DNA of 64,000 nucleotides from NCBI GenBank assembly GCA_035517655.1, contig DATIYJ010000008.1:59488-123487 (forward strand), in the 5' to 3' direction. Both the position numbers and the translations under genes were made by a program. The notes beneath the pieces were generated by a model, which saw only the letters and a list, made by a program, of their open reading frames with translations, did no database searches and was not told where the DNA came from. The DNA comes from Nitrospiria bacterium (GTDB taxonomy: Bacteria; Nitrospirota; Nitrospiria; JACQBZ01). Shown here in pieces: positions 16,776 to 24,845 of the stretch (within the stretch, counting starts at the first letter, position 1; every line of letters starts with the position of its first letter).

Positions 16776-17761
16776 GCCGTTTCTCCGAAGGCGACCCAGC
16801 AACGGACCCGGTGGCCGGGATGAACTTCCTTCAACGGAGGTTCCTCCTGTCCACAGCGGGGAATGGCGACGCCGCATCGGGGAGAAAATTTACAACCCGG
16901 CAATTGGTCTATCCATTTGGGAACGGTTCCGGGAATGGCTCGAAGGCGCTCTCCTCGTCCGCCGGTCTTGTCGAATCGCGGAAGAGACGCCAGAAGCCCC
17001 TGAGTGTAAGGATGAAGGGGCCGTGCAAACAGTTCCGCGGTGTCGGCCTCTTCGACGATGCGGCCGGCATACATGATGGCCACCTCATGAGCCACTTCGG
17101 CAATCACGCCGAGGTCGTGCGAAATCAGGACCAGGGACATGCCGAGCCGCTCGCGCAGTTCCTCCAGAAGGACCAAAATCTGCGCTTGGATCGTGACGTC
17201 CAAAGCCGTGGTGGGTTCGTCCGCAAAGATGAGGTCGGGATTGCACGAGATGGCCATGGCGATCATGACCCGTTGTCGCATCCCGCCGCTGAGTTGATGC
17301 GGATATTCCTTCGCACGACGATCGGCGGAAGAAATGCCGACCAACTCCAGAAGTTCGATCGTACGGTCACGGGCATCCTTGCGGTTAAGTTTCAGATGGA
17401 GCCGGAGCATTTCCGAGATCTGGTTTCCAACGGTAAAAACCGGGTTGAGAGACGTCATCGGTTCTTGAAAAATCATTGCGATCCGCTTCCCGCGAATCGC
17501 TTGCATTTCGTTTTCCTTAATGGTCAACAGGTCGGTGCCGTTGAACCATACCTCCCCGGAAACGATCCGACCGGGCGGTTGCGGAATGAGGCGCATCACC
17601 GAGAGAGCCGTGACCGATTTTCCGGATCCGGATTCGCCGACGAGTCCCAAGACGGTTCCTTGACGGACGGTCAGATCAATGCCGTCCACGGCCTGAACGA
17701 CACCTTCATCCGTATGAAATTGCGTCCGGAGATTCTTAATCCTCAGAACGGCCGGGTTCAC
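16772..17761 (-). CDS. dppD: Peptide/nickel ABC transporter ATP-binding protein (DppD/OppD)
   Basis: The product is 329 aa, with Walker [10 protein letters not shown], signature [15 protein letters not shown], Walker [13 protein letters not shown] and the C-terminal [17 protein letters not shown] extension. It is translationally coupled to dppF (ATGA overlap). The TPR gene ends 24 nt upstream on the same strand, so TPR-dppD-dppF probably form one unit driven by the promoter at 18505-18533. Confidence 0.94.
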   Translation of the reverse strand: MNPAVLRIKNLRTQFHTDEGVVQAVDGIDLTVRQGTVLGLVGESGSGKSVTALSVMRLIPQPPGRIVSGEVWFNGTDLLTIKENEMQAIRGKRIAMIFQEPMTSLNPVFTVGNQISEMLRLHLKLNRKDARDRTIELLELVGISSADRRAKEYPHQLSGGMRQRVMIAMAISCNPDLIFADEPTTALDVTIQAQILVLLEELRERLGMSLVLISHDLGVIAEVAHEVAIMYAGRIVEEADTAELFARPLHPYTQGLLASLPRFDKTGGRGERLRAIPGTVPKWIDQLPGCKFSPRCGVAIPRCGQEEPPLKEVHPGHRVRCWVAFGETA

Positions 17762-17785
17762 GGTTTCCTCGGTTGAACGAAAGAG

Positions 17786-18496
17786 CTAGGGTTTTTTGGC
17801 CAAGTTTAGGTAAACCTGGACGGCGCGGTTGGCGGGATCGATCTTCTGCGCAGCTTTCCATTCTTGCAAGGCCAAATCCCGTCGGTTTTGGGTGTAATAG
17901 GCGATCCCAAGGTGAATGTACGCCGGCACATATTGGGAGCCCGTCGCTTTGGCTTTGATGAAAGCTTCGATGGCCTGATCCAATTCTCCCTTCTCTCTGA
18001 GAGTCATCCCGATTTTGGTGAGTATATCCACAAAATTAGGCCGGAGCTTGACGGCCTTCCGGAACTCATCGAGCGCTTGATCGTACAGGCCCAGGTTATA
18101 ATACGCATCGCCCAACTTGCCATGTTCATTGGCCAGCTTGCCTTGAATAAAGGGATCAAGCGATGTGGGCTCGGAACGCACCACTTTGGCGGCTTGGGTG
18201 AAGACGCGTTCGGCATCGGCGAATTTCTGAAGCTCGTTGTACGTCACAACAAGGCTGAGGGCGGCGTCTGTGTACTTGGGATTTAAGGCTAAGGCCTTCT
18301 CGAAAAATTGCGCGGCGCGTTCCAGGAGGCCTTTCTGGGAATAGATCAGGCCCAGACGATTGAAAACGTCTGCGTAACCTCTTGCATTTCGTTCCAGGAG
18401 TTTCAGGAACAAACGTTCCGCCTCATCCAGGCGATTTTCTTCGAAGCATTCCTGGGCGGCACGGTAGACTTTTTCGAATTCGGGATCGCCGATCAT
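17786..18496 (-). CDS. Tetratricopeptide-repeat protein
   Basis: The product is 236 aa of about five TPR units, for example FNRLGLIYSQKGLLERAAQFFEKALALNPK, then YYNLGLYDQALDEFRKAVKLRPNF, and YYTQNRRDLALQEWKAAQKIDP. There is no signal peptide, so it should be a cytoplasmic scaffold. It begins at ATG 18496, only two or so nt after the predicted transcription start and without a ribosome site. Partners are unknown; the neighbouring ABC ATPases may just share the transcript. Confidence 0.88.
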   Translation of the reverse strand: MIGDPEFEKVYRAAQECFEENRLDEAERLFLKLLERNARGYADVFNRLGLIYSQKGLLERAAQFFEKALALNPKYTDAALSLVVTYNELQKFADAERVFTQAAKVVRSEPTSLDPFIQGKLANEHGKLGDAYYNLGLYDQALDEFRKAVKLRPNFVDILTKIGMTLREKGELDQAIEAFIKAKATGSQYVPAYIHLGIAYYTQNRRDLALQEWKAAQKIDPANRAVQVYLNLAKKP

Positions 18497-18504
18497 AGTC
18501 CAAC

Positions 18505-18533
18505 ACTATAAAAGAAAAGCCCCGTGCTGTCAA
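18505..18533 (-). promoter_or_regulatory. Sigma-70 promoter giving a leaderless TPR mRNA
   Basis: On the minus strand: TTGACA (18533-18528), 17 nt, TATAGT (18510-18505). The expected start, about 18498, is two nt before the ATG at 18496. Confidence 0.75.
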
Positions 18534-18557
18534 CAACCGTGCGGTCGGATTTTTCTC

Positions 18558-18586
18558 TTGATTGTCCTGACCGCCTTCGGTACAGT
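18558..18586 (+). promoter_or_regulatory. Promoter giving a leaderless engB mRNA
   Basis: TTGATT (18558-18563), 17 nt, TACAGT (18581-18586). The expected start falls on or next to the A of the ATG at 18594. No ribosome site is present. Confidence 0.6.
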
Positions 18587-18593
18587 GACGGCC

Positions 18594-19202
18594 ATGAAGA
18601 TTGTGCGAGCGGAGTTTGTACGAAGTTGCGCCTCATTACGCGAATGTCCATCGGACGGGCTTCCGGAAATAGCCGTTGCGGGGCGATCCAACGTCGGGAA
18701 GTCGTCGTTGTTGAATCGATTGGTGCAACAAAAGGGGCTGGCCAAAACAAGCGGGGTGCCGGGGAAAACACAACTTATTAATTTATTCAAGATCACCGTC
18801 GGCCATAAATCATCGCCGGCCTTTTATCTTGTGGATCTGCCCGGGTACGGTTATGCTCGCGTTTCACTCGCCCAGCGTGAGGCGTGGGGGGCCTTGGTGG
18901 AGGATTATCTGACGCATCGTCCGACGCTCCGTGGGTTGATCGTATTGGTCGATATTCGCCACTCGCCGGGTCTATTGGATCAACAATTGTTTTCATGGAT
19001 CAGCTCGTATAAGCTTCGGTGTCTTCTGGTCGCCACCAAATCGGATCAGATGTCCCGAGGGCAGATTTCGGGCGCGCTTCTCAAGATCAAGGCCTCCTTA
19101 CCGGGATTGGCTATGGATCAGGTCATCCTTCCATTTTCTTCAAAGACCGGTGAAGGTCGTGATGCCATTCTAGAACATATCCTTCACCTCCTAAAAGACT
19201 AA
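18594..19202 (+). CDS. engB: Ribosome biogenesis GTP-binding protein EngB/YsxC
   Basis: The product is 202 aa from ATG 18594 (MKIVRAEFVRSC). It is a TRAFAC GTPase needed for large-subunit assembly. G1 is AGRSNVGKSS, the switch I threonine is in TSGVPGKTQ, G3 is LVDLPGYGYA, G4 is TKSDQM and G5 is FSSKTGEG. A TTG at 18558 could extend it by 12 residues but overlaps the -35 element. It is divergent from the TPR gene with back-to-back promoters. Confidence 0.94.
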   Translation: MKIVRAEFVRSCASLRECPSDGLPEIAVAGRSNVGKSSLLNRLVQQKGLAKTSGVPGKTQLINLFKITVGHKSSPAFYLVDLPGYGYARVSLAQREAWGALVEDYLTHRPTLRGLIVLVDIRHSPGLLDQQLFSWISSYKLRCLLVATKSDQMSRGQISGALLKIKASLPGLAMDQVILPFSSKTGEGRDAILEHILHLLKD

Positions 19203-19424
19203 CTCCCCTGAAGTATTGCCAAATTTCGTCAAGGATTAGGAAGGCGGGTTCCTAATTCAAAGGACACACGTTCATTGAGAGAATAGTGCGTCTTTATAAC
19301 CTCTTGATTTATTACATTGAACAAGCATGTGTTAGAAATAGGTCTTATTTTACAGAAGGTTGGTACATTTATTGCTCTAATATAATCTGACAATCAACCT
19401 CCATTCAAAGAGAGTAGGAAAGGT
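19203..19424 (+). promoter_or_regulatory. Intergenic region with a likely promoter for the signalling cluster
   Basis: AT-rich relative to its surroundings, with no gene. TATAAT is at 19381-19386; TTGGTA at 19360-19365 is a weak -35 at a short 15-nt spacing. GAGAGTAGGAAAGG directly precedes the MerR-type gene start at 19425. The poor -35 fits activation by a regulator, perhaps the MerR-like product itself, since that family acts on promoters with non-standard spacing. Confidence 0.45.
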
Positions 19425-20168
19425 ATGGCGAAAAAAATCTACACTCCGAAAGAGATTTGCAGACGGGCCAAGATTTCAGCCAGACAACTGGGTTACTGGA
19501 AACTGATCGGAATCGTGCGGCCCGGCCAGGAACTGCACGGTTCAAGGATATTCTATCGCTATACGGAGCGGGATCTTCAATTGCTCCAAGCCGTTCAGAA
19601 ATTGACGGAGCAAGGGTATCTGGTGAGCAAAGCCGCTGAAAAAATTAAAGCGGTCATGGCGGGAGACGGGGAAATTTCTGCCCACTCGTTACTGAATCTG
19701 CTGAATGTACAGCCGACGCCGCATCATGATCCATCGATGGCGGTTCTAAAAAGTATGGAGGATTTCCAGAAACGGGTGGAAGAAGAACGGATCCGGTCGC
19801 GTCGCTTCCGATATCCGCTGTCGTGCCTTGCGATTAAGATCGAGATTTCACCGCCGGACAAGGAGGATGCGCTCCGGGAAATCACTCAAAAGTTCTTGCA
19901 TACCATAAACGTCTACAGACGGGCATACGACACGATTGCTCAAATCAATCCCCAAGAAGTTTTATGGCTGTTGTGTCAGACGACGGATGCCGGTGTGGGA
20001 CTGGTGGCCCGGCGCATCCTCATTTTGTTTCCCGAACGGGAATGGATCGTCGATAACGTGCGGTACTCGATCCAAATCCACACGGGACACGCAACCATCG
20101 AACCATCGAATGAAGGCGTGGCCATGTTGGTGGAGCGGGCGAGGGCCGCGTTGAACTCCGCGGTTTGA
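19425..20168 (+). CDS. MerR-type DNA-binding protein fused to a degenerate GGDEF domain
   Basis: The product is 247 aa. Residues 5-75 form a MerR-like winged helix (YTPKEICRRAKISARQLGYW, then FYRYTERDLQLLQAVQKLTEQG). A linker (about 76-115) leads to a GGDEF-like fold: FQKRVEEERIRSRRFRYPLSCLAIKIE matches the first helix-strand of diguanylate cyclases. The signature position reads NPQEV (175-179) instead of GGDEF, so catalysis is unlikely. Five residues before it, RAYD (166-169) keeps the RxxD spacing of the c-di-GMP inhibitory site. I infer a transcription regulator that may sense c-di-GMP. First gene of a seven-gene cluster. The domain similarity is by eye only. Confidence 0.75.
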   Translation: MAKKIYTPKEICRRAKISARQLGYWKLIGIVRPGQELHGSRIFYRYTERDLQLLQAVQKLTEQGYLVSKAAEKIKAVMAGDGEISAHSLLNLLNVQPTPHHDPSMAVLKSMEDFQKRVEEERIRSRRFRYPLSCLAIKIEISPPDKEDALREITQKFLHTINVYRRAYDTIAQINPQEVLWLLCQTTDAGVGLVARRILILFPEREWIVDNVRYSIQIHTGHATIEPSNEGVAMLVERARAALNSAV

Positions 20169-20177
20169 GGAGAACCG

Positions 20178-20480
20178 ATGCGGTTGGAAGCCATCATCGC
20201 CGTAATGAACGTAACCGTTCTGATGGTCGCTGTGTTGATGGTAGCCCTCGTGATTCTTCCCCTGGGTCGAGATGTCGTCGGCCATAAACGAAACTGGGTA
20301 TGGCTGATGAGCCTTTGCGTCCTGCTGGCTGTTCGAGCCGTCCTCGAATTTACGGAACCGGCCTGGATCGAGGGGGTTCGTTCGTTGCTCGGAATCGGTG
20401 TCGCAATCTTGTTTCCGTGGATATTGTGGAAACGATATCGCGATATCCGACATGGGGCCGAATCGGAGAAAACAGGCTGA
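20178..20480 (+). CDS. Small three-helix membrane protein
   Basis: The product is 100 aa. Hydrophobic segments are at about residues 5-28, 40-58 and 68-84, the last ending in a basic cap (WKRYRDIRHG). There is no recognised family. It is 9 nt after the MerR-type gene and 2 nt before the GGDEF/HD-GYP gene, so co-translation is likely. It may be a membrane partner of the next protein, which also has an N-terminal membrane region. Confidence 0.75.
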   Translation: MRLEAIIAVMNVTVLMVAVLMVALVILPLGRDVVGHKRNWVWLMSLCVLLAVRAVLEFTEPAWIEGVRSLLGIGVAILFPWILWKRYRDIRHGAESEKTG

Positions 20481-20482
20481 CC

Positions 20483-21934
20483 ATGGTTGACGCACTCCGA
20501 TGGATTGAACAAGGGGCGCTGGCCGTGTCGGGAGGCGCCGTTGTTTATTTCGGCTTCCTTCTCCACCGTGAGGCGCGGTTGGATCTGGAGCGGCTCGGCG
20601 CTCTGTTCTTCATTCTGGCCGGCAGCTTTGGTTCTTTCTCGAATCTGGTCGTTCTGGTTTTTCGTGGAAAACCGGCCCACCTGGTTTCGGCCGTCGGCCA
20701 GGAAATGTTTACGATTACGACGGCGACGGCGGTCCTGTTGTTTATCAGCGCGGTTTTCAGTCTCTATGCCAAGAAGCTCTTGGCTCGGCAAGCGCAAGCT
20801 TTGGAGACGGCAGAGGCGGCTGCCATGACGGACGCCACCACCGGAATTTACAACCATCGGGCTTTTCAAAAACAGCTGGAAGATGAAGTCATGCGTTCCC
20901 GGCGCTATAACCGGCCGGTTTCGCTTCTCATGATCGATTTGGATCACTTTAAAACCTTGAACGATACCTACGGCCATCCGGTAGGCGATGCGATTCTGCG
21001 GGAGGTGGGCCAGCTCATCAAACAAGGACTTCGAACCATCGATTTCCCGGCTCGGTACGGGGGGGAAGAATTCTCGATCATTCTTCCCGAAACGTCATTG
21101 GAGGGGGCCCAGGTTGTCGCCGAACGCATTCGCAACAGCGTCCTTTACCATCTCTTCGATCTGCCCGGCGGTCATCGCGCGTTTATTTCGATCAGCGTCG
21201 GGATCGCGAATTGTCCCATCGATGCCCGGGACAAAGACGGAATGATTGAAATGGCGGACAAGGCCCTCTATTTTGCCAAGCAGAACGGGCGCAATCGCGT
21301 TAGACTCCACGGCGACATGTTGAAGGCTGATCTTGAAAAGAATCAGTTCAGTCTGAAGGCGATTCTCCGGGATTCAAAACTCAGCGGGATCCGAACGATT
21401 GGATTGGCCATCGACGCAAAGACGCCGTTTACGTTCGGACATACCGATCAAGTGGTTCGTTTGGCCATGAATTTTGCCAAGTTCCTGAAACTCGACCCCG
21501 AGGAGGTCGAGAGCCTCCGGGTCGCAAGTTTACTTCACAATATCGGTCTTATGAATACGCCGGAAAATGTTTTAAACAAGCCGGGTCCTTTGACGTTGGA
21601 AGAGCGGAAGATCATCCAGGCCCATCCGATGTTGGCGGAGATGCTGCTCCAGGACGCGCCCCGGTTGGACGGCGTGTTGCCCGCCATTCTTTACCATCAC
21701 GAGCGATGGGACGGGAATGGTTATCCAAAAGGTTTACGCGGAGAGGACATCCCTTTTCTTGCACGGGTGCTGGCTATTGCCGAAGCCTACCATGCGATGA
21801 TTTCGACCCGACCGTACCGGAGACGGATGGCCGGTCATGAAGCCCTCGAGGAATTGCATCAATGCGCCGGCAAGCAGTTTGACCCGCAATTGGTGCAATC
21901 CTTCGTTCAAGCATTGGATAAAGGGGGTGATTAA
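20483..21934 (+). CDS. Membrane GGDEF protein with a degenerate HD-GYP domain
   Basis: The product is 483 aa from the ATG at 20483 (MVDALRW); longer upstream starts run through the previous gene. Two or three membrane helices (residues 10-95) precede a GGDEF domain with intact GGEEF (193-197) and an RTID inhibitory site five residues before, so diguanylate cyclase activity is likely. The C-terminal HD-GYP domain keeps the first His (GHTDQVV) and HHERWDGNGYPKGLRGEDIP, but the HD pair reads HN (His352, Asn353) and the following Lys is Leu. Loss of the metal-binding Asp makes phosphodiesterase activity doubtful; it may act as a sensor or scaffold. Confidence 0.88.
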   Translation: MVDALRWIEQGALAVSGGAVVYFGFLLHREARLDLERLGALFFILAGSFGSFSNLVVLVFRGKPAHLVSAVGQEMFTITTATAVLLFISAVFSLYAKKLLARQAQALETAEAAAMTDATTGIYNHRAFQKQLEDEVMRSRRYNRPVSLLMIDLDHFKTLNDTYGHPVGDAILREVGQLIKQGLRTIDFPARYGGEEFSIILPETSLEGAQVVAERIRNSVLYHLFDLPGGHRAFISISVGIANCPIDARDKDGMIEMADKALYFAKQNGRNRVRLHGDMLKADLEKNQFSLKAILRDSKLSGIRTIGLAIDAKTPFTFGHTDQVVRLAMNFAKFLKLDPEEVESLRVASLLHNIGLMNTPENVLNKPGPLTLEERKIIQAHPMLAEMLLQDAPRLDGVLPAILYHHERWDGNGYPKGLRGEDIPFLARVLAIAEAYHAMISTRPYRRRMAGHEALEELHQCAGKQFDPQLVQSFVQALDKGGD

Positions 21935-21937
21935 AGA

Positions 21938-23935
21938 ATGAGACGTCATTTGATCCTCTTGGGATTCGTTTGCATCGTATCCGGAGGCACCGCCTGGGCG
22001 GATGAGAAACCTCTGGAACAGGATATCGCGCTTTTTAGCGCGGAGCAGGAAGGCGCCGTGGTGGTCTCGGCGGCGCGGTACAAACAGGTGGTGGGCGAAG
22101 CCCCGGCTTCCGTCACCATCATTTCAGCCCGAGAAATCCATCAGTATGGTTGGCGGACCCTGGCGGATGTGCTCCGATCCGTGCGCGGTTTTTATGTTTC
22201 CAACGACAGAAACTACAGCTACTTGGGGGATCGCGGGTTTTCAAGGCCGGGCGACTTTAATACACGGGTTCTCGCCCTGCTCAACGGCCATGTTCTCAAC
22301 GATGATATTTACGATGAATTTCTCTTGGGACGGGAATCCGGCATCGACCTGGATATTGTGGACCGGATCGAGATTGTTCGCGGCCCCGGTTCGGCCCTTT
22401 ACGGCACCAGCGCTTTCTTTGTCGTGATCAATATCGTTACCAAAGAGGGAAGCGACTTTAAAGGCCTGCGGGCCTCGGCCGAGTCGGGAAGTTACAATAC
22501 CAACAAAGGGCTTCTGACGTACGGCGAACAGTATGGGAACGGGCTCGACCTCATGCTCCATGCTTCCCGCACACAGAGCGGCGGTCAGACCCTTTACTTT
22601 GCCGAGTATAACGATGGAAACCCCGCTCACGATTCCGGCTTCGCCAAAAATTCAGACGGGGAGTCCGTCTCTTCCTTCTTCGGAGAACTCCACTACAAAG
22701 ACTTTGGGGTTCAGGGAATCTACTTTGATCGAAGCAAGGAAATTCCTACGGCTTCTTACTTCACGGTTTTTAACGACGGCCGGGAAGAGACCGTCGACAG
22801 CCGATATTTTCTTGAATTCAAATATAATCCCCAGATCACGCCGACGCTGGGATTGATGGCCCGGGCCTACGACGATTGGTATGGCTACAAGGCGAACTAT
22901 CCCATCGATTATCCTCCGCTGACGATCAATAAGGACAACACGCCGGGCCGATGGTATGGAACGGAACTTCAGTTGGACTGGAAAATCCTGGCATGGAATC
23001 GGCTGGTGGCCGGGACCGAGGGTCAATACCATCAGGTTCTGCTCAGAAATTTCGATGAAGATCCGTTTCATTCTTATCTGAACGTCCATGACCGTTTCCA
23101 GGTCTATTCGGTTTACTTGCAAGATGAAATGCAATTGATGAGCGACCTGACCTTGACGGCCGGCATCCGGCACGACCTCTACGTTCACTACAACGCCCAG
23201 GATAATAAGCACACGACGCCCCGAGCCGCCTTGGTTTACGAGCCCCTGCAGGGCAGCGCGTTCAAACTCCTCTACGGTCAGGCCTTTCGTGTCCCGAACG
23301 GTTATGAATTGCTCTATTGCGGAGTAAACTACCTGTGCAACACGACCCTCAAGTCCGAAAAGATCAACACCTATGAAGGAGAAGTTGAACAGACCTTGGG
23401 CCCGCATTTGAAAGGCAGCCTGTCGGTCTACCGTTACGATATCAAGGACCTCATTAACCTGACGGATGGGGGGACGGGAACACTCGAGTATCAAAACATC
23501 GAACGCGTCTGGGGCAACGGCGTCGAGACGGAGCTTCGGTCGAAATGGGCGTCCGGAATCGAAAGTTATATCAACTATACGTATCAGATCGCCAAAGATC
23601 GCGATACTCATCAAGAGCTGAGCAATTCTCCCAGACACCTTGCGAAGGCCGGGCAACTATTCCCTCTTTCCATCGAGGGAGGTTCCGCCGGGATTGAAGA
23701 GCAATACGTCGGGAGTCGAAAGTTGGTGTTGGTGGACGGAAAGGTCGATCCCTATTTCGTGACGAATCTTACCCTGACCTTCCGCAATCCCTCCAAAAAC
23801 TTTGAAGTTCAGACGTCCATCAACAACCTTTTTAATGCGCGTTTCTCGGACCCGGCCTCCAATGAACTCGCGCCGATCCTGCAAATTCCTCAAGACGGTA
23901 GGAATTTCTATGTCAAGATCACGGCCTATTTTTAA
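21938..23935 (+). CDS. TonB-dependent outer-membrane receptor
   Basis: The product is 665 aa. It has a signal peptide (MRRHLILLGFVCIVSGGTAWA), then a plug domain with GEAPASVTIISAREI, DRIEIVRGPGSALYG and INIVTKEG, and a 22-strand-type barrel ending in an aromatic residue (YVKITAYF), typical of outer-membrane proteins. GEAPASVTII and the RTLADVLRSVRGFYV plug resemble receptors for siderophores, vitamin B12 or metal complexes; the ligand is not determinable. It starts 4 nt after the GGDEF/HD-GYP gene and overlaps the next gene by 26 nt, tying receptor and signalling genes together. Confidence 0.94.
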   Translation: MRRHLILLGFVCIVSGGTAWADEKPLEQDIALFSAEQEGAVVVSAARYKQVVGEAPASVTIISAREIHQYGWRTLADVLRSVRGFYVSNDRNYSYLGDRGFSRPGDFNTRVLALLNGHVLNDDIYDEFLLGRESGIDLDIVDRIEIVRGPGSALYGTSAFFVVINIVTKEGSDFKGLRASAESGSYNTNKGLLTYGEQYGNGLDLMLHASRTQSGGQTLYFAEYNDGNPAHDSGFAKNSDGESVSSFFGELHYKDFGVQGIYFDRSKEIPTASYFTVFNDGREETVDSRYFLEFKYNPQITPTLGLMARAYDDWYGYKANYPIDYPPLTINKDNTPGRWYGTELQLDWKILAWNRLVAGTEGQYHQVLLRNFDEDPFHSYLNVHDRFQVYSVYLQDEMQLMSDLTLTAGIRHDLYVHYNAQDNKHTTPRAALVYEPLQGSAFKLLYGQAFRVPNGYELLYCGVNYLCNTTLKSEKINTYEGEVEQTLGPHLKGSLSVYRYDIKDLINLTDGGTGTLEYQNIERVWGNGVETELRSKWASGIESYINYTYQIAKDRDTHQELSNSPRHLAKAGQLFPLSIEGGSAGIEEQYVGSRKLVLVDGKVDPYFVTNLTLTFRNPSKNFEVQTSINNLFNARFSDPASNELAPILQIPQDGRNFYVKITAYF

Positions 23936-24845
23936 TCGGGTTTTTTTATGCCTGGTGTTCTGGACGACGACCGTCGTCCTGCAGCCGGCTGGCGCCTTTT
24001 CGGCGCAGGTGGCCGTGATCAAGAGTCAGGATCTGCTTCCCTACGACCAAGCCGTGGAAGGTTTCCGGCGTCAGACGCAGACGGACGTTGTGGAATACAA
24101 CATGCGGGGAAACGCCGACGAGGGAGCGAAGATTGTCGAACAGGTAAAACGCCTCAAGCCGGCCGCGGTGTTGGCGGTCGGCTCCAAAGCCGCTGGCTTG
24201 GCCAAAGCCGGTCTTCCGGGAATCCCGTTGGTCTACTGTCTTGTCATCGACCCCAATCAGTACGGCCTTCAGAACGGCAATGTCATCGGGATCGGTTTGG
24301 AGATTCCGGTCCAGTCCCAGTTCAAAACCTTCATAACGGTGGCGCCTGCTTTGAAACGGATTGGCGTCCTCTACGATCCCACCAAAACCTCCGGATTGAT
24401 CCGTTCGGCCGAAGATGAAGCGCGCCGTTTGAAGTTGGAACTGGTGAAATCCGAGGTCCGAACGTCGGATGAGATTCCCGGCGCGATCCAAAAACTCTTG
24501 CCGCAAATCCAGGGCCTCTGGATGGTGCCGGACAGCACGGTGATCACCAACGATTCGTTTCAATTCATTCTGCTGGAAACCCTGGAGAAGGGCGTTCCCT
24601 TTATGGCCTTTTCGGACAGCTTTGTGAAGGCCGGCGCTCTTCTGGCGCTTTCGCCCGATTATACTGCGATCGGCAAGCAATCCTCTGCTCTGGTGGACCA
24701 AGTGATTCGAAGCGGGGTCCCGGATCAGGGCAAGGTGATCTACCCGGAAACGGCGCGTCTGACGATCAATTTGAAGACGGCTAGAATCCTCGGATTGGCC
24801 ATTCCGGAGGAAATCCTCAAGACGGCCGACGAGGTCATCCAATGA
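23910..24845 (+). CDS. ABC-type periplasmic substrate-binding protein (PF04392-like)
   Basis: The product is 311 aa from ATG 23910, the start that yields a signal peptide (MSRSRPIFNRVFLCLVFWTT then VLQPAGAFSA). Blocks such as EGAKIVEQVKRLKPAAVLAVGSKAA, IGVLYDPTKTSGLIRSAEDEARRLKLEL, and FMAFSDSFVKAGALLALSPDYTAIGKQ match the ABC_sub_bind family of type 1 periplasmic folds. No permease or ATPase is adjacent, so it may instead present ligand to the histidine kinase whose gene overlaps it (ATGA). Confidence 0.85.
   Translation: MSRSRPIFNRVFLCLVFWTTTVVLQPAGAFSAQVAVIKSQDLLPYDQAVEGFRRQTQTDVVEYNMRGNADEGAKIVEQVKRLKPAAVLAVGSKAAGLAKAGLPGIPLVYCLVIDPNQYGLQNGNVIGIGLEIPVQSQFKTFITVAPALKRIGVLYDPTKTSGLIRSAEDEARRLKLELVKSEVRTSDEIPGAIQKLLPQIQGLWMVPDSTVITNDSFQFILLETLEKGVPFMAFSDSFVKAGALLALSPDYTAIGKQSSALVDQVIRSGVPDQGKVIYPETARLTINLKTARILGLAIPEEILKTADEVIQ

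Noticed and set aside
16757..17776. Long plus-strand open frame of 339 codons opposite dppD
   Set aside because: It lies opposite a clear ABC ATPase gene with all motifs; its own sequence has no family pattern, and it is an artefact of high GC.
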